From the NCBI RefSeq assembly GCF_034720595.1, contig NZ_JAYESJ010000001.1, positions 1,018,001-1,082,000 of the forward strand: a DNA stretch of 64,000 nucleotides, read 5' to 3'. The DNA comes from Rhizobium sp. CC-YZS058. Lineage in GTDB: Bacteria; Pseudomonadota; Alphaproteobacteria; Rhizobiales; Rhizobiaceae. Made by a program: the position numbers and the translations under genes. Position 1 is the stretch's first letter, and each line of letters opens with the position of its first letter. Shown here in pieces: positions 17,037 to 25,503 of the stretch. The notes under the pieces are model-generated. The model did not search any database. It saw only the letters and a list, made by a program, of their open reading frames with translations, and was not told the origin of the DNA.

Positions 17037-18200
17037 ATGGCGATGGGACAATCGAAGGACGGCGCGCGAAGCGAACCGCTCGATCTCCTTATCGTCGGTG
17101 GCGGCATCATGGGTCTGTGGACGGCGCTGAAGGCTGCCGAAGCGGGCCTCTCCACGCTGCTGGTCGAGCGTCGCCGCATCGGTGCCGGCGCCAGCGGCGG
17201 CCTGCTCGGCGCGTTGATGCCGCATACGCCGGACCGGTGGAATGCCAAGAAGCAGTTCCAGTTCGACGCCCTCGTCTCGCTCGAGGCCGAGATCGCCGCG
17301 CTGGAGGCAGCCACAGGGCGCGACGCGCTCTATCGCCGCACCGGCCGCCTCGTCCCGCTCGCCCGGCCGGAGCTACGCCGCACCGCGCTCCTGCAGGCCG
17401 GGGACGCGAAACGCCATTGGCAGGCCGAGGGGCGTTCCTTCGCCTGGCAGGTGCTGGACGCCGCGCCGGCCGGACTGCTGGCCGAGGCCGCCATCAGTGA
17501 GGGTGCCGTTCTGGATACGTTGGCGGGCCGCGTTTCTCCGCGGGCGCTCCTCTCCGTTCTCGTGGCCGCATTCTCGCGACTGCCGCGTGCCAGGCTGGTG
17601 GAGGGGGAGGGGGTTGAGAGCCTCGACCCCGCGGCCGGCCTCGCATGTCTGACCGATGGACGCCGGCTTTCCTTCGGCCATTGCGTTCTCGCGGCCGGGC
17701 CGGAAACCTTCCCCTTTCTCGATCACCTCTCGCCACGCTCGCGCCCGAGCGGGCGGCCGGTCAAGGGACAGGCGGCCCTCATCGACACGCGGCTCGACCC
17801 AGCACTGCCGATCATCTTTTCGAGCGGCCTCTATGTCGTGGTTCACGAGGATGGGCGCGCCGCGATCGGCAGCACCAGCGAGGAAGCGTTCAGCGACCCT
17901 CTCACCACCGATGAGCAGCTGGACGTCCTGCTTGCCCGGGCGATCGCCCTCGTTCCCGCGCTGGAGGGCGCTGCGGTCGTCGAGCGCTGGGCGGGGCTGC
18001 GGCCGAAGGCGGTGGGGCGCGACCCCATGGTCGGGCCGCATCCGGACGTCGAGCGCCTTCATCTGATGACCGGCGGCTTCAAGATCAGTTTCGGCATTGC
18101 CCACCGGCTGGCTGAAGCCGTCGTCAGCGGGCTGACGGGGACAGCCGGGCCCGACCTGCCGCCTTCGTTCCTGTGTGCCACCCATCTCGCGGACCGCTAG
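17037..18200 (+). CDS. FAD-dependent oxidoreductase (DAO family), likely MnmC2-like
   Basis: 387 residues with an N-terminal dinucleotide fold LLIVGGGIMGLWTALKAAEA (residues about 17-36) and LLVERRRIGAGASGG, typical of D-amino-acid oxidase/glycine oxidase-fold enzymes. The C-terminal motif WAGLRPKAVGRDPMVGP followed by GGFKISFGIA closes the FAD site. It is divergent from mnmD by 43 bp. In MnmC this domain removes the carboxymethyl group from cmnm5s2U34 before methylation. The pairing supports that role, but other DAO substrates (glycine, sarcosine) are possible. Confidence 0.8.
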   Translation: MAMGQSKDGARSEPLDLLIVGGGIMGLWTALKAAEAGLSTLLVERRRIGAGASGGLLGALMPHTPDRWNAKKQFQFDALVSLEAEIAALEAATGRDALYRRTGRLVPLARPELRRTALLQAGDAKRHWQAEGRSFAWQVLDAAPAGLLAEAAISEGAVLDTLAGRVSPRALLSVLVAAFSRLPRARLVEGEGVESLDPAAGLACLTDGRRLSFGHCVLAAGPETFPFLDHLSPRSRPSGRPVKGQAALIDTRLDPALPIIFSSGLYVVVHEDGRAAIGSTSEEAFSDPLTTDEQLDVLLARAIALVPALEGAAVVERWAGLRPKAVGRDPMVGPHPDVERLHLMTGGFKISFGIAHRLAEAVVSGLTGTAGPDLPPSFLCATHLADR

Positions 18201-18273
18201 CGGGACCGATGCGGCAGGGCTTGAAACGAACTGCCCCCGCCGATGGCGCGGCGGGGGGCGATGGAGCGGCGGC

Positions 18274-18663
18274 TTACATCCAGTAGGGCGGGATGCCGTA
18301 ATAATCATAGACCAGGCGGCCGTTCTCCCGGTTCCACTGATACTCCTCGTCGCTGCGATATTTCGGCGCCTTGTCGACCTGCTCGCGGGTCAGATCGGTG
18401 CGATAGCCGCCCAAATCCTCGTCATAGGTCAGCTTTGCCCAGGGCAGCGGATAGTGATCCTCGCCGATGCCGAGGAACCCGCCGAAGGCCAGCACGGCAT
18501 AGGCCACGCGGCCGCTGCGCTTCTCCAGGATCACACGCTCGATCGTGCCGATATGCTCACCGTCGACGCCGTAGACGCGGGTGCCTTCGACCTTGTCGCT
18601 CGCGATCAGATCGTGCGTTTCCCTGATCGAGGCATCGTTGAGGCTCGTTTGCTGAAACGTCAT
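18274..18663 (-). CDS. PRC-barrel domain protein
   Basis: 129 residues from the ATG at 18661-18663, preceded by GGGAG. Residues about 10-90 form a PRC barrel (SDKVEGTRVYGVDGEHIGTI, then VAYAVLAFGGFLGIGEDHYP), a small beta domain found in stress and photosynthetic reaction-centre proteins. The Tyr-rich C-terminus (NRENGRLVYDYYGIPPYWM) is typical of the rhizobial subgroup. Function is unknown; stress association is the usual guess. It converges on the preceding oxidoreductase gene. Confidence 0.82.
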   Translation of the reverse strand: MTFQQTSLNDASIRETHDLIASDKVEGTRVYGVDGEHIGTIERVILEKRSGRVAYAVLAFGGFLGIGEDHYPLPWAKLTYDEDLGGYRTDLTREQVDKAPKYRSDEEYQWNRENGRLVYDYYGIPPYWM

Positions 18664-18821
18664 GAGGCTACTCCCTTCTTCGGTTTGACTGTCAGGAAAA
18701 CGCCTGCCACCAGGCCTGGTTCCGGAGAAAGGGCAGGGGCGGGACACAGCGTCCGCGCGAAATTCGTCAGGCTGTCATGCAAATCACGTAGGCGCTGGGC
18801 TTGCCGAGCCGGAGCCCGACC

Positions 18822-19616
18822 ATGCGCTATGCCATCTGTTTCACCCCGCCGATCCATGATCCGCTGTCGATCGCGGCTGCCGAATGGCTGGGGCGAAACG
18901 TCTATTCCGATGCGCTGTGCGAACAGCCGTCCGTTGCCGGGCTCACGCACCAGGACCTTGCCTTCCACACCGCCGTGCCGCGCCGCTATGGGTTCCATGC
19001 CGGCATCAAGGCGCCGTTCCGGCTCGCGCAGGATGCGACCGAGGGGCAATTGCTGAGCGCGCTCATGCGATTTGCCTCCGATCTGGAGCCATTCGATCTT
19101 GCCGAGCTTCAGATCGCTTGGCTCGGCTCCTTCTTCGGGCTGGCGCCGGCCCAGCCGAGCGGCGAGATGGCGCATCTGGCGGCAAGCGTCGTCCAGGCCT
19201 TCGATCCGTTCCGCGCGCCCTTGAGCGACGAGGAACTGGAGCGCCTCGACCCGGACAAGCTGACGGCGCCGCAGTTTTCAAACCTGCATCGATGGGGTGA
19301 TCCCTTCGTCATGGACGAGTATCGCTTCCACATGGCGTTGAGCGGGCCGGTGCCCTCTACGCTGCGCCCGCGCGTGGAGGCAGGGCTGCGGACCGCGCTC
19401 GGACCGCTGCTTGGCAAGCCGCTGGAAATCCGCAGCCTGGCGCTCTTCATAGAGCCCGAACGCGGGGCGCCGCTGCGCGTGCATTCGCAGCATCCGCTCG
19501 GCAAGCTTGCCGCCCACCGGCCGCTGCGCCGCGCCGATGCCGCCCCTCTGCCGCTTCCCGGCTCGGTGGAGGCGGATGTGGCGGCCGCGCTACGCCGCAT
19601 TCCCGCCTCCGCCTGA
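18822..19616 (+). CDS. DUF1045 protein (2H phosphoesterase-like) lacking both HxT threonines
   Basis: 264 residues from the ATG at 18822 (GGAG upstream). The family opening RYAICFTPP, the AFDPFRAPLSDEEL segment and the C-terminal LALFIEPERGAPLRVHSQHPLG mark DUF1045, a branch of the 2H phosphoesterases often found with phosphonate genes. Members I know carry HAT and HMT motifs. Here the histidines are kept (H59, H170) but the motifs read HAG and HMA, so both threonines are replaced. It sits about 100 bp before puuE on the same strand. It may have changed activity or serve purine breakdown; both are inference. Confidence 0.8.
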   Translation: MRYAICFTPPIHDPLSIAAAEWLGRNVYSDALCEQPSVAGLTHQDLAFHTAVPRRYGFHAGIKAPFRLAQDATEGQLLSALMRFASDLEPFDLAELQIAWLGSFFGLAPAQPSGEMAHLAASVVQAFDPFRAPLSDEELERLDPDKLTAPQFSNLHRWGDPFVMDEYRFHMALSGPVPSTLRPRVEAGLRTALGPLLGKPLEIRSLALFIEPERGAPLRVHSQHPLGKLAAHRPLRRADAAPLPLPGSVEADVAAALRRIPASA

Positions 19617-19718
19617 GCCAGGGTCCCGCCGCAGCCGCCTGTCGAAAAGGGTGAGAAGCGGCTCGACATTCCAAGCTCGAATGCTACCGTCCGGCAAAAT
19701 CGGAAGGAAAGGCTTGGT

Positions 19719-20648
19719 ATGGTGGATCTGACGACCCCGCGCGATCTTGTCGGCTACGGACGCACGGTGCCCGATCCGCGCTGGCCCGGCGGCGCGCGCA
19801 TCGCCGTGCAGTTCGTCGTCAATTACGAGGAGGGTGGCGAGAGCTCGATTCTCGATGGGGACAAGGCCTCCGAATCACTCCTGTCGGAGATCGTCGGGGC
19901 GCAGCCCTGGCCCGGCCAGCGCAATCTCAACATGGAATCGATCTATGAATATGGATCGCGCTCCGGCTTCTGGCGTCTTTGGCGGATGTTCACGAGCCGC
20001 AACGTGCCGGTGACCGTCTACGGCGTGACGCTGGCCATGGCCCGCAACCCGGATGCGGTTGCCGCCATGAAGGAAGCCGGCTGGGAGATCGCCAGCCACG
20101 GCTATCGCTGGCTCGAATACAAGGATGTGCCGGAAGAGGAGGAGCGGGCTCATATCCGGGAGGCCGTGCGCCTTCATACCGCGCTGACCGGCTCGCACCC
20201 GCTCGGCATGTACCAGGGCAAGCCCTCGCTCAACACGCTGAAGCTGGTGCTGGAGGAGGGCGGGTTCGTCTATTCCTCCGACAGCTATGCCGACGAGCTG
20301 CCTTTCTGGGTTCCGGGCCTTGCGCCGGACCAGCCGCATCTCATTATCCCCTATACGCTCGATGCCAACGACATGCGCTTCGCCACGCCGCAGGGGTTCA
20401 ATTCGGGCGACCAGTTCTTCACCTATCTCAAGGACAGCTTCGACGTGCTCTATGAGGAGGGCGCGGAGGGACGTCCGAAGATGATGAATATCGGCCTGCA
20501 TTGCCGGCTGGTCGGCCGGCCGGGCCGCGCCGCGGCTCTCGCCCGTTTCATCGATTACGTGCTCTCGAAGGACAAGGTCTGGATCGCCCGCCGCATCGAG
20601 ATCGCCCGCCACTGGCACGAAAACCATCATCCGGGAGTGGGCCGATGA
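19719..20648 (+). CDS. puuE: Allantoinase PuuE (polysaccharide-deacetylase fold)
   Basis: 309 residues of the cofactor-independent allantoinase family, related to NodB-type deacetylases. Diagnostic stretches are LVGYGRTVPDPRWPGGARIA, QFVVNYEEGGE, EIASHGYRWLEY (metal/active-site histidine) and MMNIGLHCRLVGRPGR. It hydrolyses allantoin to allantoate in the cytoplasm. The ATG at 19719 follows GGAAGGA. Its stop overlaps the uraD start (ATGA), opening a tight puuE-uraD-alc-allA-uraH operon that completes urate breakdown. Confidence 0.93.
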   Translation: MVDLTTPRDLVGYGRTVPDPRWPGGARIAVQFVVNYEEGGESSILDGDKASESLLSEIVGAQPWPGQRNLNMESIYEYGSRSGFWRLWRMFTSRNVPVTVYGVTLAMARNPDAVAAMKEAGWEIASHGYRWLEYKDVPEEEERAHIREAVRLHTALTGSHPLGMYQGKPSLNTLKLVLEEGGFVYSSDSYADELPFWVPGLAPDQPHLIIPYTLDANDMRFATPQGFNSGDQFFTYLKDSFDVLYEEGAEGRPKMMNIGLHCRLVGRPGRAAALARFIDYVLSKDKVWIARRIEIARHWHENHHPGVGR

Positions 20649-21145
20649 CGCGCCACGACGAGTTTGTAGACCGCTTCGGCAGTGTGTTCGAACATTCGCC
20701 ATGGGTTGCCGAGCGCGCCTTTCCCGCGATCGACAGCCAAAGGCTGAGCGTCGGCGCGGTGCATGCCGCCATGGTCGAGGCATTTCGGTCGGCGAGCGAG
20801 GCGGAGCGGATGCAGGTCCTGCGTGCCCATCCCGATCTTGCCGGGCGGCTGGCCATCGCCGGCGGGCTGACGGCGGACTCCAAGGCCGAGCAGGCCTCGG
20901 CCGGGCTCGATCGGCTGACGCCGGAGGAGCATCAGCGCTTCACCACGCTGAATGCCATCTACACCGACAAGTTCGGCTTTCCCTTCATCATCGCCGTCAA
21001 GGGGCTCACCAAGACAGACATCCTGTCCGCGTTCGAGAGCCGCGTCGACAATGGGGTGGACCAGGAATTTGAAACCGCGGCAGCCGAGGTCGAGAAGATC
21101 GCCTTGCTGCGCCTGACATCGATGCTTCCCGGAGACAGCGAATGA
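20645..21145 (+). CDS. uraD: OHCU decarboxylase
   Basis: 166 residues. It catalyses decarboxylation of 2-oxo-4-hydroxy-4-carboxy-5-ureidoimidazoline to S-allantoin. The catalytic histidine is H62 in LRAHPDLAGRL, and the family segment KFGFPFIIAVKG is present at about 112-123. The start lies in the ATGA overlap with puuE, and the stop overlaps alc the same way, so translation is probably coupled. It works directly after UraH. Confidence 0.93.
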   Translation: MTRHDEFVDRFGSVFEHSPWVAERAFPAIDSQRLSVGAVHAAMVEAFRSASEAERMQVLRAHPDLAGRLAIAGGLTADSKAEQASAGLDRLTPEEHQRFTTLNAIYTDKFGFPFIIAVKGLTKTDILSAFESRVDNGVDQEFETAAAEVEKIALLRLTSMLPGDSE

Positions 21146-22170
21146 CCACACCCATGCCCGTCGATTTTCCAGATTTTGCCAAGGGAGCGGTCAATCTCGC
21201 CTCCGGCCGGCTCGGCGCCATCGGTCTCTTCACCACCGACGAATTCTTCGCTCCCGTCTCCCGCATGCTGAGCGACGACCCGGCCGTCTTCATCGCCGAC
21301 AAATATGACGACCATGGCAAGTGGATGGACGGCTGGGAAAGCCGGCGCAAGCGCGTACCCGGCCATGATCATGCGGTCATCCGCCTCGCCATGCCCGGCC
21401 GCATCGCCGGGTTCGATGTCGATACCAGCTATTTTACCGGCAATTATCCGCCGCATTGCTCGATCGAAGCCGCTTTCGTCGAGGATGGCGATCCGGTGGA
21501 GGAAACGGTCTGGACCGAGATCCTGCCGAAAAGCCCGCTCGGCCCGAGCGCCCACCATTATCTGCAACCGGCCGAGGCTGACCGCGCCACCGTCTTCACC
21601 CATCTGCGCCTCCACATCTATCCCGATGGCGGCATCGCGCGGCTGCGGGTCTATGGCTCGGCCTATTTCGACTGGTCGAAGGTTGGGCCGGACGAGGAGG
21701 TCGATCTCGCCTACATCTTCGGCGGCGCCCATTCGCTGGCCTGGTCGGATGCCCATTATGGCCACCCCGACCGGATCCTCGCGCCGGGCCGTGGGGTCAA
21801 TATGGGCGATGGTTGGGAAACGGCGCGCCGGCGCGGCCCCGGCCATGACTGGACCATCATCAAGCTCGGCCATGCCGGCGAGATCCGCAGGGTCGAGGTC
21901 GACACCGCGCATTTCAAGGGCAATTTCCCGGATCGCTGCGCGCTTTTCGGCGCCTATCTGCCCGACCACAGCGGCCCCTTCACCCCGGAGGAAATCGCCG
22001 CCTCGGAGCAGTGGCAGCCGATCCTCGACGAGGCCAAGCTGCAGATGGACCATATTCACAGCTTCTCCGGCGAGGCGGTGAAGGCGATCGGCCCGGTCAC
22101 CCATGTGCGCTACTGCATGTATCCCGATGGCGGCACCAGCCGCCTGCGGCTGTTCGGAACCAAGGCGTGA
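21142..22170 (+). CDS. alc: Allantoicase
   Basis: 342 residues with the two repeated jelly-roll halves of allantoicases: each has a G-(W/H)-D motif around [15 protein letters not shown] (about 73-87) and [15 protein letters not shown] (about 232-246), followed by VDT.YF/HFKGNFP. It hydrolyses allantoate to ureidoglycolate and urea. It overlaps uraD upstream (ATGA) and allA downstream (GTGA). Length matches the family. Confidence 0.93.
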   Translation: MTTPMPVDFPDFAKGAVNLASGRLGAIGLFTTDEFFAPVSRMLSDDPAVFIADKYDDHGKWMDGWESRRKRVPGHDHAVIRLAMPGRIAGFDVDTSYFTGNYPPHCSIEAAFVEDGDPVEETVWTEILPKSPLGPSAHHYLQPAEADRATVFTHLRLHIYPDGGIARLRVYGSAYFDWSKVGPDEEVDLAYIFGGAHSLAWSDAHYGHPDRILAPGRGVNMGDGWETARRRGPGHDWTIIKLGHAGEIRRVEVDTAHFKGNFPDRCALFGAYLPDHSGPFTPEEIAASEQWQPILDEAKLQMDHIHSFSGEAVKAIGPVTHVRYCMYPDGGTSRLRLFGTKA

Positions 22171-22688
22171 GCGAGGCGGTTGCGGAAGAGACGCTGCGGA
22201 TCGAGCCGCTGACGGCGGAGGCCTTTGCGCCCTTCGGCAGCGTGCTCGAGGCGGATCCGGCCAGCATGCGGCTGATCAACAGCGGCACCACCGAGCGGTT
22301 CCATGCGCTGGGCATCGCAGAAGCGTGGGGCGAGGGCGCGCGGGTGGTGCTGAACCTCTTCCGCGGCCAGCCGCGGGCCTTCCCTTATACGATCGACATG
22401 ATGGAGCGCCACCCGCTCGGCTCGCAGAGCTTTACGCCCTTGAACGGCGCTGCCTGGCTGGTGGTTGTGGCTGAGGACGAGGGCGGCCGGCCCGGTCCCC
22501 CCCGCATCTTTGCCGCCCGGGGAGACCAGGGCGTCAACTATCGCCCGAATGTCTGGCACCATCCGCTCATCGCCGTCGGGGAGGTTCAGTCCTTCCTGGT
22601 CGTCGATCGCGAGGGGCCGGGCGTGAACCTGGAAGAGCAGGTCTACGAGACGCCCTTCCACATCCGATCCCCGCTGATGACCGCTTGA
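22167..22688 (+). CDS. allA: Ureidoglycolate lyase
   Basis: 173 residues from a GTG at 22167 that overlaps the alc stop. Cupin-fold family markers are [11 protein letters not shown], the arginine-containing [23 protein letters not shown] and [20 protein letters not shown]. It splits ureidoglycolate to glyoxylate and urea, the last step of the pathway here. No urease lies in the window. The in-frame region upstream of the GTG belongs to alc in another frame. Confidence 0.9.
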   Translation: MSEAVAEETLRIEPLTAEAFAPFGSVLEADPASMRLINSGTTERFHALGIAEAWGEGARVVLNLFRGQPRAFPYTIDMMERHPLGSQSFTPLNGAAWLVVVAEDEGGRPGPPRIFAARGDQGVNYRPNVWHHPLIAVGEVQSFLVVDREGPGVNLEEQVYETPFHIRSPLMTA

Positions 22689-22698
22689 GGAGCTGCCG

Positions 22699-23061
22699 AT
22701 GGAGACCAAGGGACGCCTGACAACCCATGTGCTGGACGCCGCGCTCGGTCGGCCGGCGGAAGGCCTGGTCATCGACCTCGTGCGGATCGACGGGGAGCAG
22801 CGCACGCCGCTGGGATCCGTCCGCACCAATGAGGATGGTCGGGTCGACCAGCCGCTGCTCAGCGGCGAGACGATGGTTGCCGGCTGCTACGAGCTTCTCT
22901 TCCATGCCGGCGATTACCTCAAGCGCAGCAGCGCGCACCTGACCGACCCGCCTTTCCTCGACCTCATTCCGCTGCGCTTCACGATCGCCGATGCCGGAGC
23001 GCACTATCACGTGCCCCTTCTGCTTTCGCCGTTCAGCTACTCGACCTATCGCGGCAGCTGA
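22699..23061 (+). CDS. uraH: 5-Hydroxyisourate hydrolase (transthyretin-like)
   Basis: 120 residues ending in the diagnostic YRGS tetrapeptide. The N-terminal [13 protein letters not shown] carries the first active-site histidine (H10), and [20 protein letters not shown] the C-terminal family signature. It hydrolyses 5-hydroxyisourate, the product of PuuD, to OHCU. No signal peptide is present, so it acts in the cytoplasm. It follows allA by 10 bp and ends the operon. Confidence 0.94.
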   Translation: METKGRLTTHVLDAALGRPAEGLVIDLVRIDGEQRTPLGSVRTNEDGRVDQPLLSGETMVAGCYELLFHAGDYLKRSSAHLTDPPFLDLIPLRFTIADAGAHYHVPLLLSPFSYSTYRGS

Positions 23062-23068
23062 AGAAAAG

Positions 23069-23090
23069 AGAATTAGAATAACCTAATTCT
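23069..23090. other. A+T-rich inverted repeat after uraH
   Basis: AGAATTAG (23069-23076) pairs perfectly with CTAATTCT (23083-23090) around AATAAC. It stands out in the GC-rich sequence. It follows the uraH stop by 7 bp and may end the operon or bind a regulator of the HD-GYP gene; no T tract follows. Confidence 0.45.
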
Positions 23091-23110
23091 AGTTGCGAAT
23101 GCTGGCATTG

Positions 23111-23140
23111 TTGCAAGCGTACAGTCCGACATGCTTATAT
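23111..23140 (+). promoter_or_regulatory. Candidate promoter of the HD-GYP gene
   Basis: TTGCAA at 23111-23116 and TTATAT at 23135-23140 are 18 bp apart, a fair sigma-70-like pair, about 80 bp before the HD-GYP start. Confidence 0.4.
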
Positions 23141-23222
23141 GTATCTTAAGGAATCGCGGATAGATCTTGGGACGGGCGTGGTGGGTTGAGGCTTCGTGGC
23201 CCGCCTTCGGGAGCATATCTCA

Positions 23223-24170
23223 GTGATCAAGCGCATTGACCGCACCCAGGTGCGAGTGGGGATGTTTATCGAGTCGTTGGAAGGGGAGTGGCAGGAAACC
23301 CCGATCAACCGGCGTCGATTCCTTCTGGAATCCGAGGCGGCGGCCCAGCAGATCCGTGCGAGCAATGTCAGCGGCGCCATCATCAACACGGCCATGGGCG
23401 TCGATATCGATGGCAAGCGCCGCGCGAGCTCCGCCGACGAAAAAGCTGCCGAAAAGACCCGCAAGGAAACGGCGCGCCTGCTGACCCAGTCCACGCGCGA
23501 GCTCGAATCCGTCCTCGGCTCCGTCCTGTCCGGCGATCCCCTGACCATGGAAGGCGTGGCACCCCTGGTGGGCGAGGTGGCCAAGAGCGTCGAATCCGGT
23601 CCGGCGATCATGCTCGACCTTACCCGCATGAAAAGCCGGGACAAATCCACCTTCCTGCATTCCGTCGCCGTGTCCGCGCTGATGGTCCACTTCTCGCGAT
23701 CGCTCGGCTTCGAGGCCGACATGATCGAGCTGATGGGCGTCGCCGGACTGGTTCATGATGTCGGCAAGCTGGCGATCCCGATCACCGTGCTGCAGAAGCC
23801 CGGCTCGCTGACGGAGGAGGAGCGGCGCATCATCATGAGCCATCCCGTCCTCGGCTACGATATTCTCAAGCGGCAGAACACGTTGCCCGAGCTGGTGCTG
23901 GACGTGACCCGCCACCACCATGAGCGCATGGACGGCAAGGGCTATCCCGATCGGGTACCCGCCGGCGATCTAAGCCTGCATGTGCGCATGAGTGCCATTT
24001 GCGATGTCTACGAAGCGCTGACCTCGGTCCGGCCCTACAAGACGCCGTGGACATCGTCCATGGCGCTGAACTGGATGCTGGCCCGCCCCGATCATTTCGA
24101 CCAGCCGCTGCTCTGGAAATTCATCCTCAGCCTCGACAGCACGCTGATCAAGGATGTGCGGCATCACTAG
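23223..24170 (+). CDS. HD-GYP domain phosphodiesterase with DUF3391
   Basis: 315 residues from a GTG at 23223 (GGGAG upstream); a GTG at 23196 would add nine residues. Residues 1-100 match the DUF3391 module (IKRIDRTQVRVGMFIESLEG). The HD-GYP domain follows with HDVGK (178-182) and HHERMDGKGYPD (232-243), the residues needed for metal binding and c-di-GMP hydrolysis, so it looks active. It should lower c-di-GMP in the cytoplasm. It lies between two purine operons but has its own promoter-like sequence. A functional link to purines is not shown. Confidence 0.88.
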   Translation: MIKRIDRTQVRVGMFIESLEGEWQETPINRRRFLLESEAAAQQIRASNVSGAIINTAMGVDIDGKRRASSADEKAAEKTRKETARLLTQSTRELESVLGSVLSGDPLTMEGVAPLVGEVAKSVESGPAIMLDLTRMKSRDKSTFLHSVAVSALMVHFSRSLGFEADMIELMGVAGLVHDVGKLAIPITVLQKPGSLTEEERRIIMSHPVLGYDILKRQNTLPELVLDVTRHHHERMDGKGYPDRVPAGDLSLHVRMSAICDVYEALTSVRPYKTPWTSSMALNWMLARPDHFDQPLLWKFILSLDSTLIKDVRHH

Positions 24171-24186
24171 CCCTATGCCGGGCCAG

Positions 24187-25503
24187 TCAGCCGCGCCCGA
24201 GCATCGTCTTTGCCGGACGGCCGGCGACGTAGGTTTCGACGATCGCCCGGTCGTCGCCCATCGTCTGCAGCAGGAACAGCTCGTCGGCAAGCGAGCTCAC
24301 CACCTCGGCCTTCAGCGCCATCGCCGGTGTCGCCGCCATGTCGAGCACGATCACATCCGCATCCGTGCCCACCTCCAGCGTGCCGATCCGCTCGGCCAGC
24401 GAGAGCGCCTCCGCATTGCCGCGGGTCAGGTGGTAGGCGCTTTCGAAGGGGTTCAGCCGCTCGCCCAGCAATTGCTGGATCTTGTAGGCCTCGTCCATCG
24501 TCCGCAGCATGGAATAGCTGGAGCCGCCGCCGATATCGGAGGCGACCGAGACCCGCACCGGATGCTCCCCACGCGCAATCGCCTTGAGAGGAAACAGGCC
24601 GGAGCCAAGGAAGAGGTTCGAGGTCGGGCAGTGGACGGCAACGGAGCCGCTCTCGCTCATCACCGCCTGCTCGCGCTCGGAGAGATGGATGCAATGGCCG
24701 AACAGCGTCTTGCGGCCGAGCAGATCGTAGCGGGCATAGACATCGAGATAGTCGACCGCATCGGGATAAAGCGAGCCGGTGAAGGCGATCTCGTCGTGGT
24801 TTTCGGAGAGATGCGTCTGGATGTGCAGGTCCGGAAACTCGCGGGCAAGCGCTGATGCCGCCGACATCTGGGCGGGCGTCGAGGTGATGGCGAAGCGTGG
24901 GGTGATGGCAACATGGTTGCGCCCCTTGCCGTGCCAGTCCTCGATCACGGCCCGCGTTTCGTCATAGCCAAGCTCGGGCGTATCGAGCAGGCCCTGCGGC
25001 GCATTGCGGTCCATCATCACCTTGCCGGCAATCATCCGCATATCGCGCCTCAGCGCCTCGGCGAAAAAGGCATCGGCGGAGGTCTTGTGGACCGAGCAAT
25101 AGGCAACGGCCGTGGTCGTCCCGTGGCGGATCATCTCGTCGAAGAAGTGGGTGGCGATGCGCGCCGCATGCGCGCTTTCCACGAAGCGGCATTCTTCCGG
25201 AAAGGTGTAGGTGTTCAGCCATTCGAGCAGGTTTGCCGCATAGGAGCCGATCACCTGCATCTGCGGGAAGTGCAGATGCGTGTCGATAAACCCCGGCATG
25301 ACGAGATGCGGGCGATGGTCGATCTCCTCGACCGCCTCAGGGGCCGCAGTGCGAACAGTCTCGTAAGGCCCTGCCGCCTGGATGAGGCCATCGACGAACA
25401 GCAAGGCGCCGTCGCTTTCGTAGCGATAGGCGGCATGGTCGTCGAGCGCCTGCGGCATGCGCTCGAATGTCAGCGTGCGGCCGCGGATCAGGCGGGCGGT
25501 CAT
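24187..25503 (-). CDS. guaD: Guanine deaminase
   Basis: 438 residues of the amidohydrolase family. Zinc ligands are visible in FIDTHLHFPQ (H76, H78), the central LSENHDEIAF region (about 234) and SVASDIGGGSSYSML. It deaminates guanine to xanthine, feeding XdhABC. Its start overlaps the puuD stop by four bases (ATGA on the minus strand), so puuD-guaD form one transcript. It converges on the HD-GYP gene with 16 bp between. Confidence 0.93.
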   Translation of the reverse strand: MTARLIRGRTLTFERMPQALDDHAAYRYESDGALLFVDGLIQAAGPYETVRTAAPEAVEEIDHRPHLVMPGFIDTHLHFPQMQVIGSYAANLLEWLNTYTFPEECRFVESAHAARIATHFFDEMIRHGTTTAVAYCSVHKTSADAFFAEALRRDMRMIAGKVMMDRNAPQGLLDTPELGYDETRAVIEDWHGKGRNHVAITPRFAITSTPAQMSAASALAREFPDLHIQTHLSENHDEIAFTGSLYPDAVDYLDVYARYDLLGRKTLFGHCIHLSEREQAVMSESGSVAVHCPTSNLFLGSGLFPLKAIARGEHPVRVSVASDIGGGSSYSMLRTMDEAYKIQQLLGERLNPFESAYHLTRGNAEALSLAERIGTLEVGTDADVIVLDMAATPAMALKAEVVSSLADELFLLQTMGDDRAIVETYVAGRPAKTMLGRG

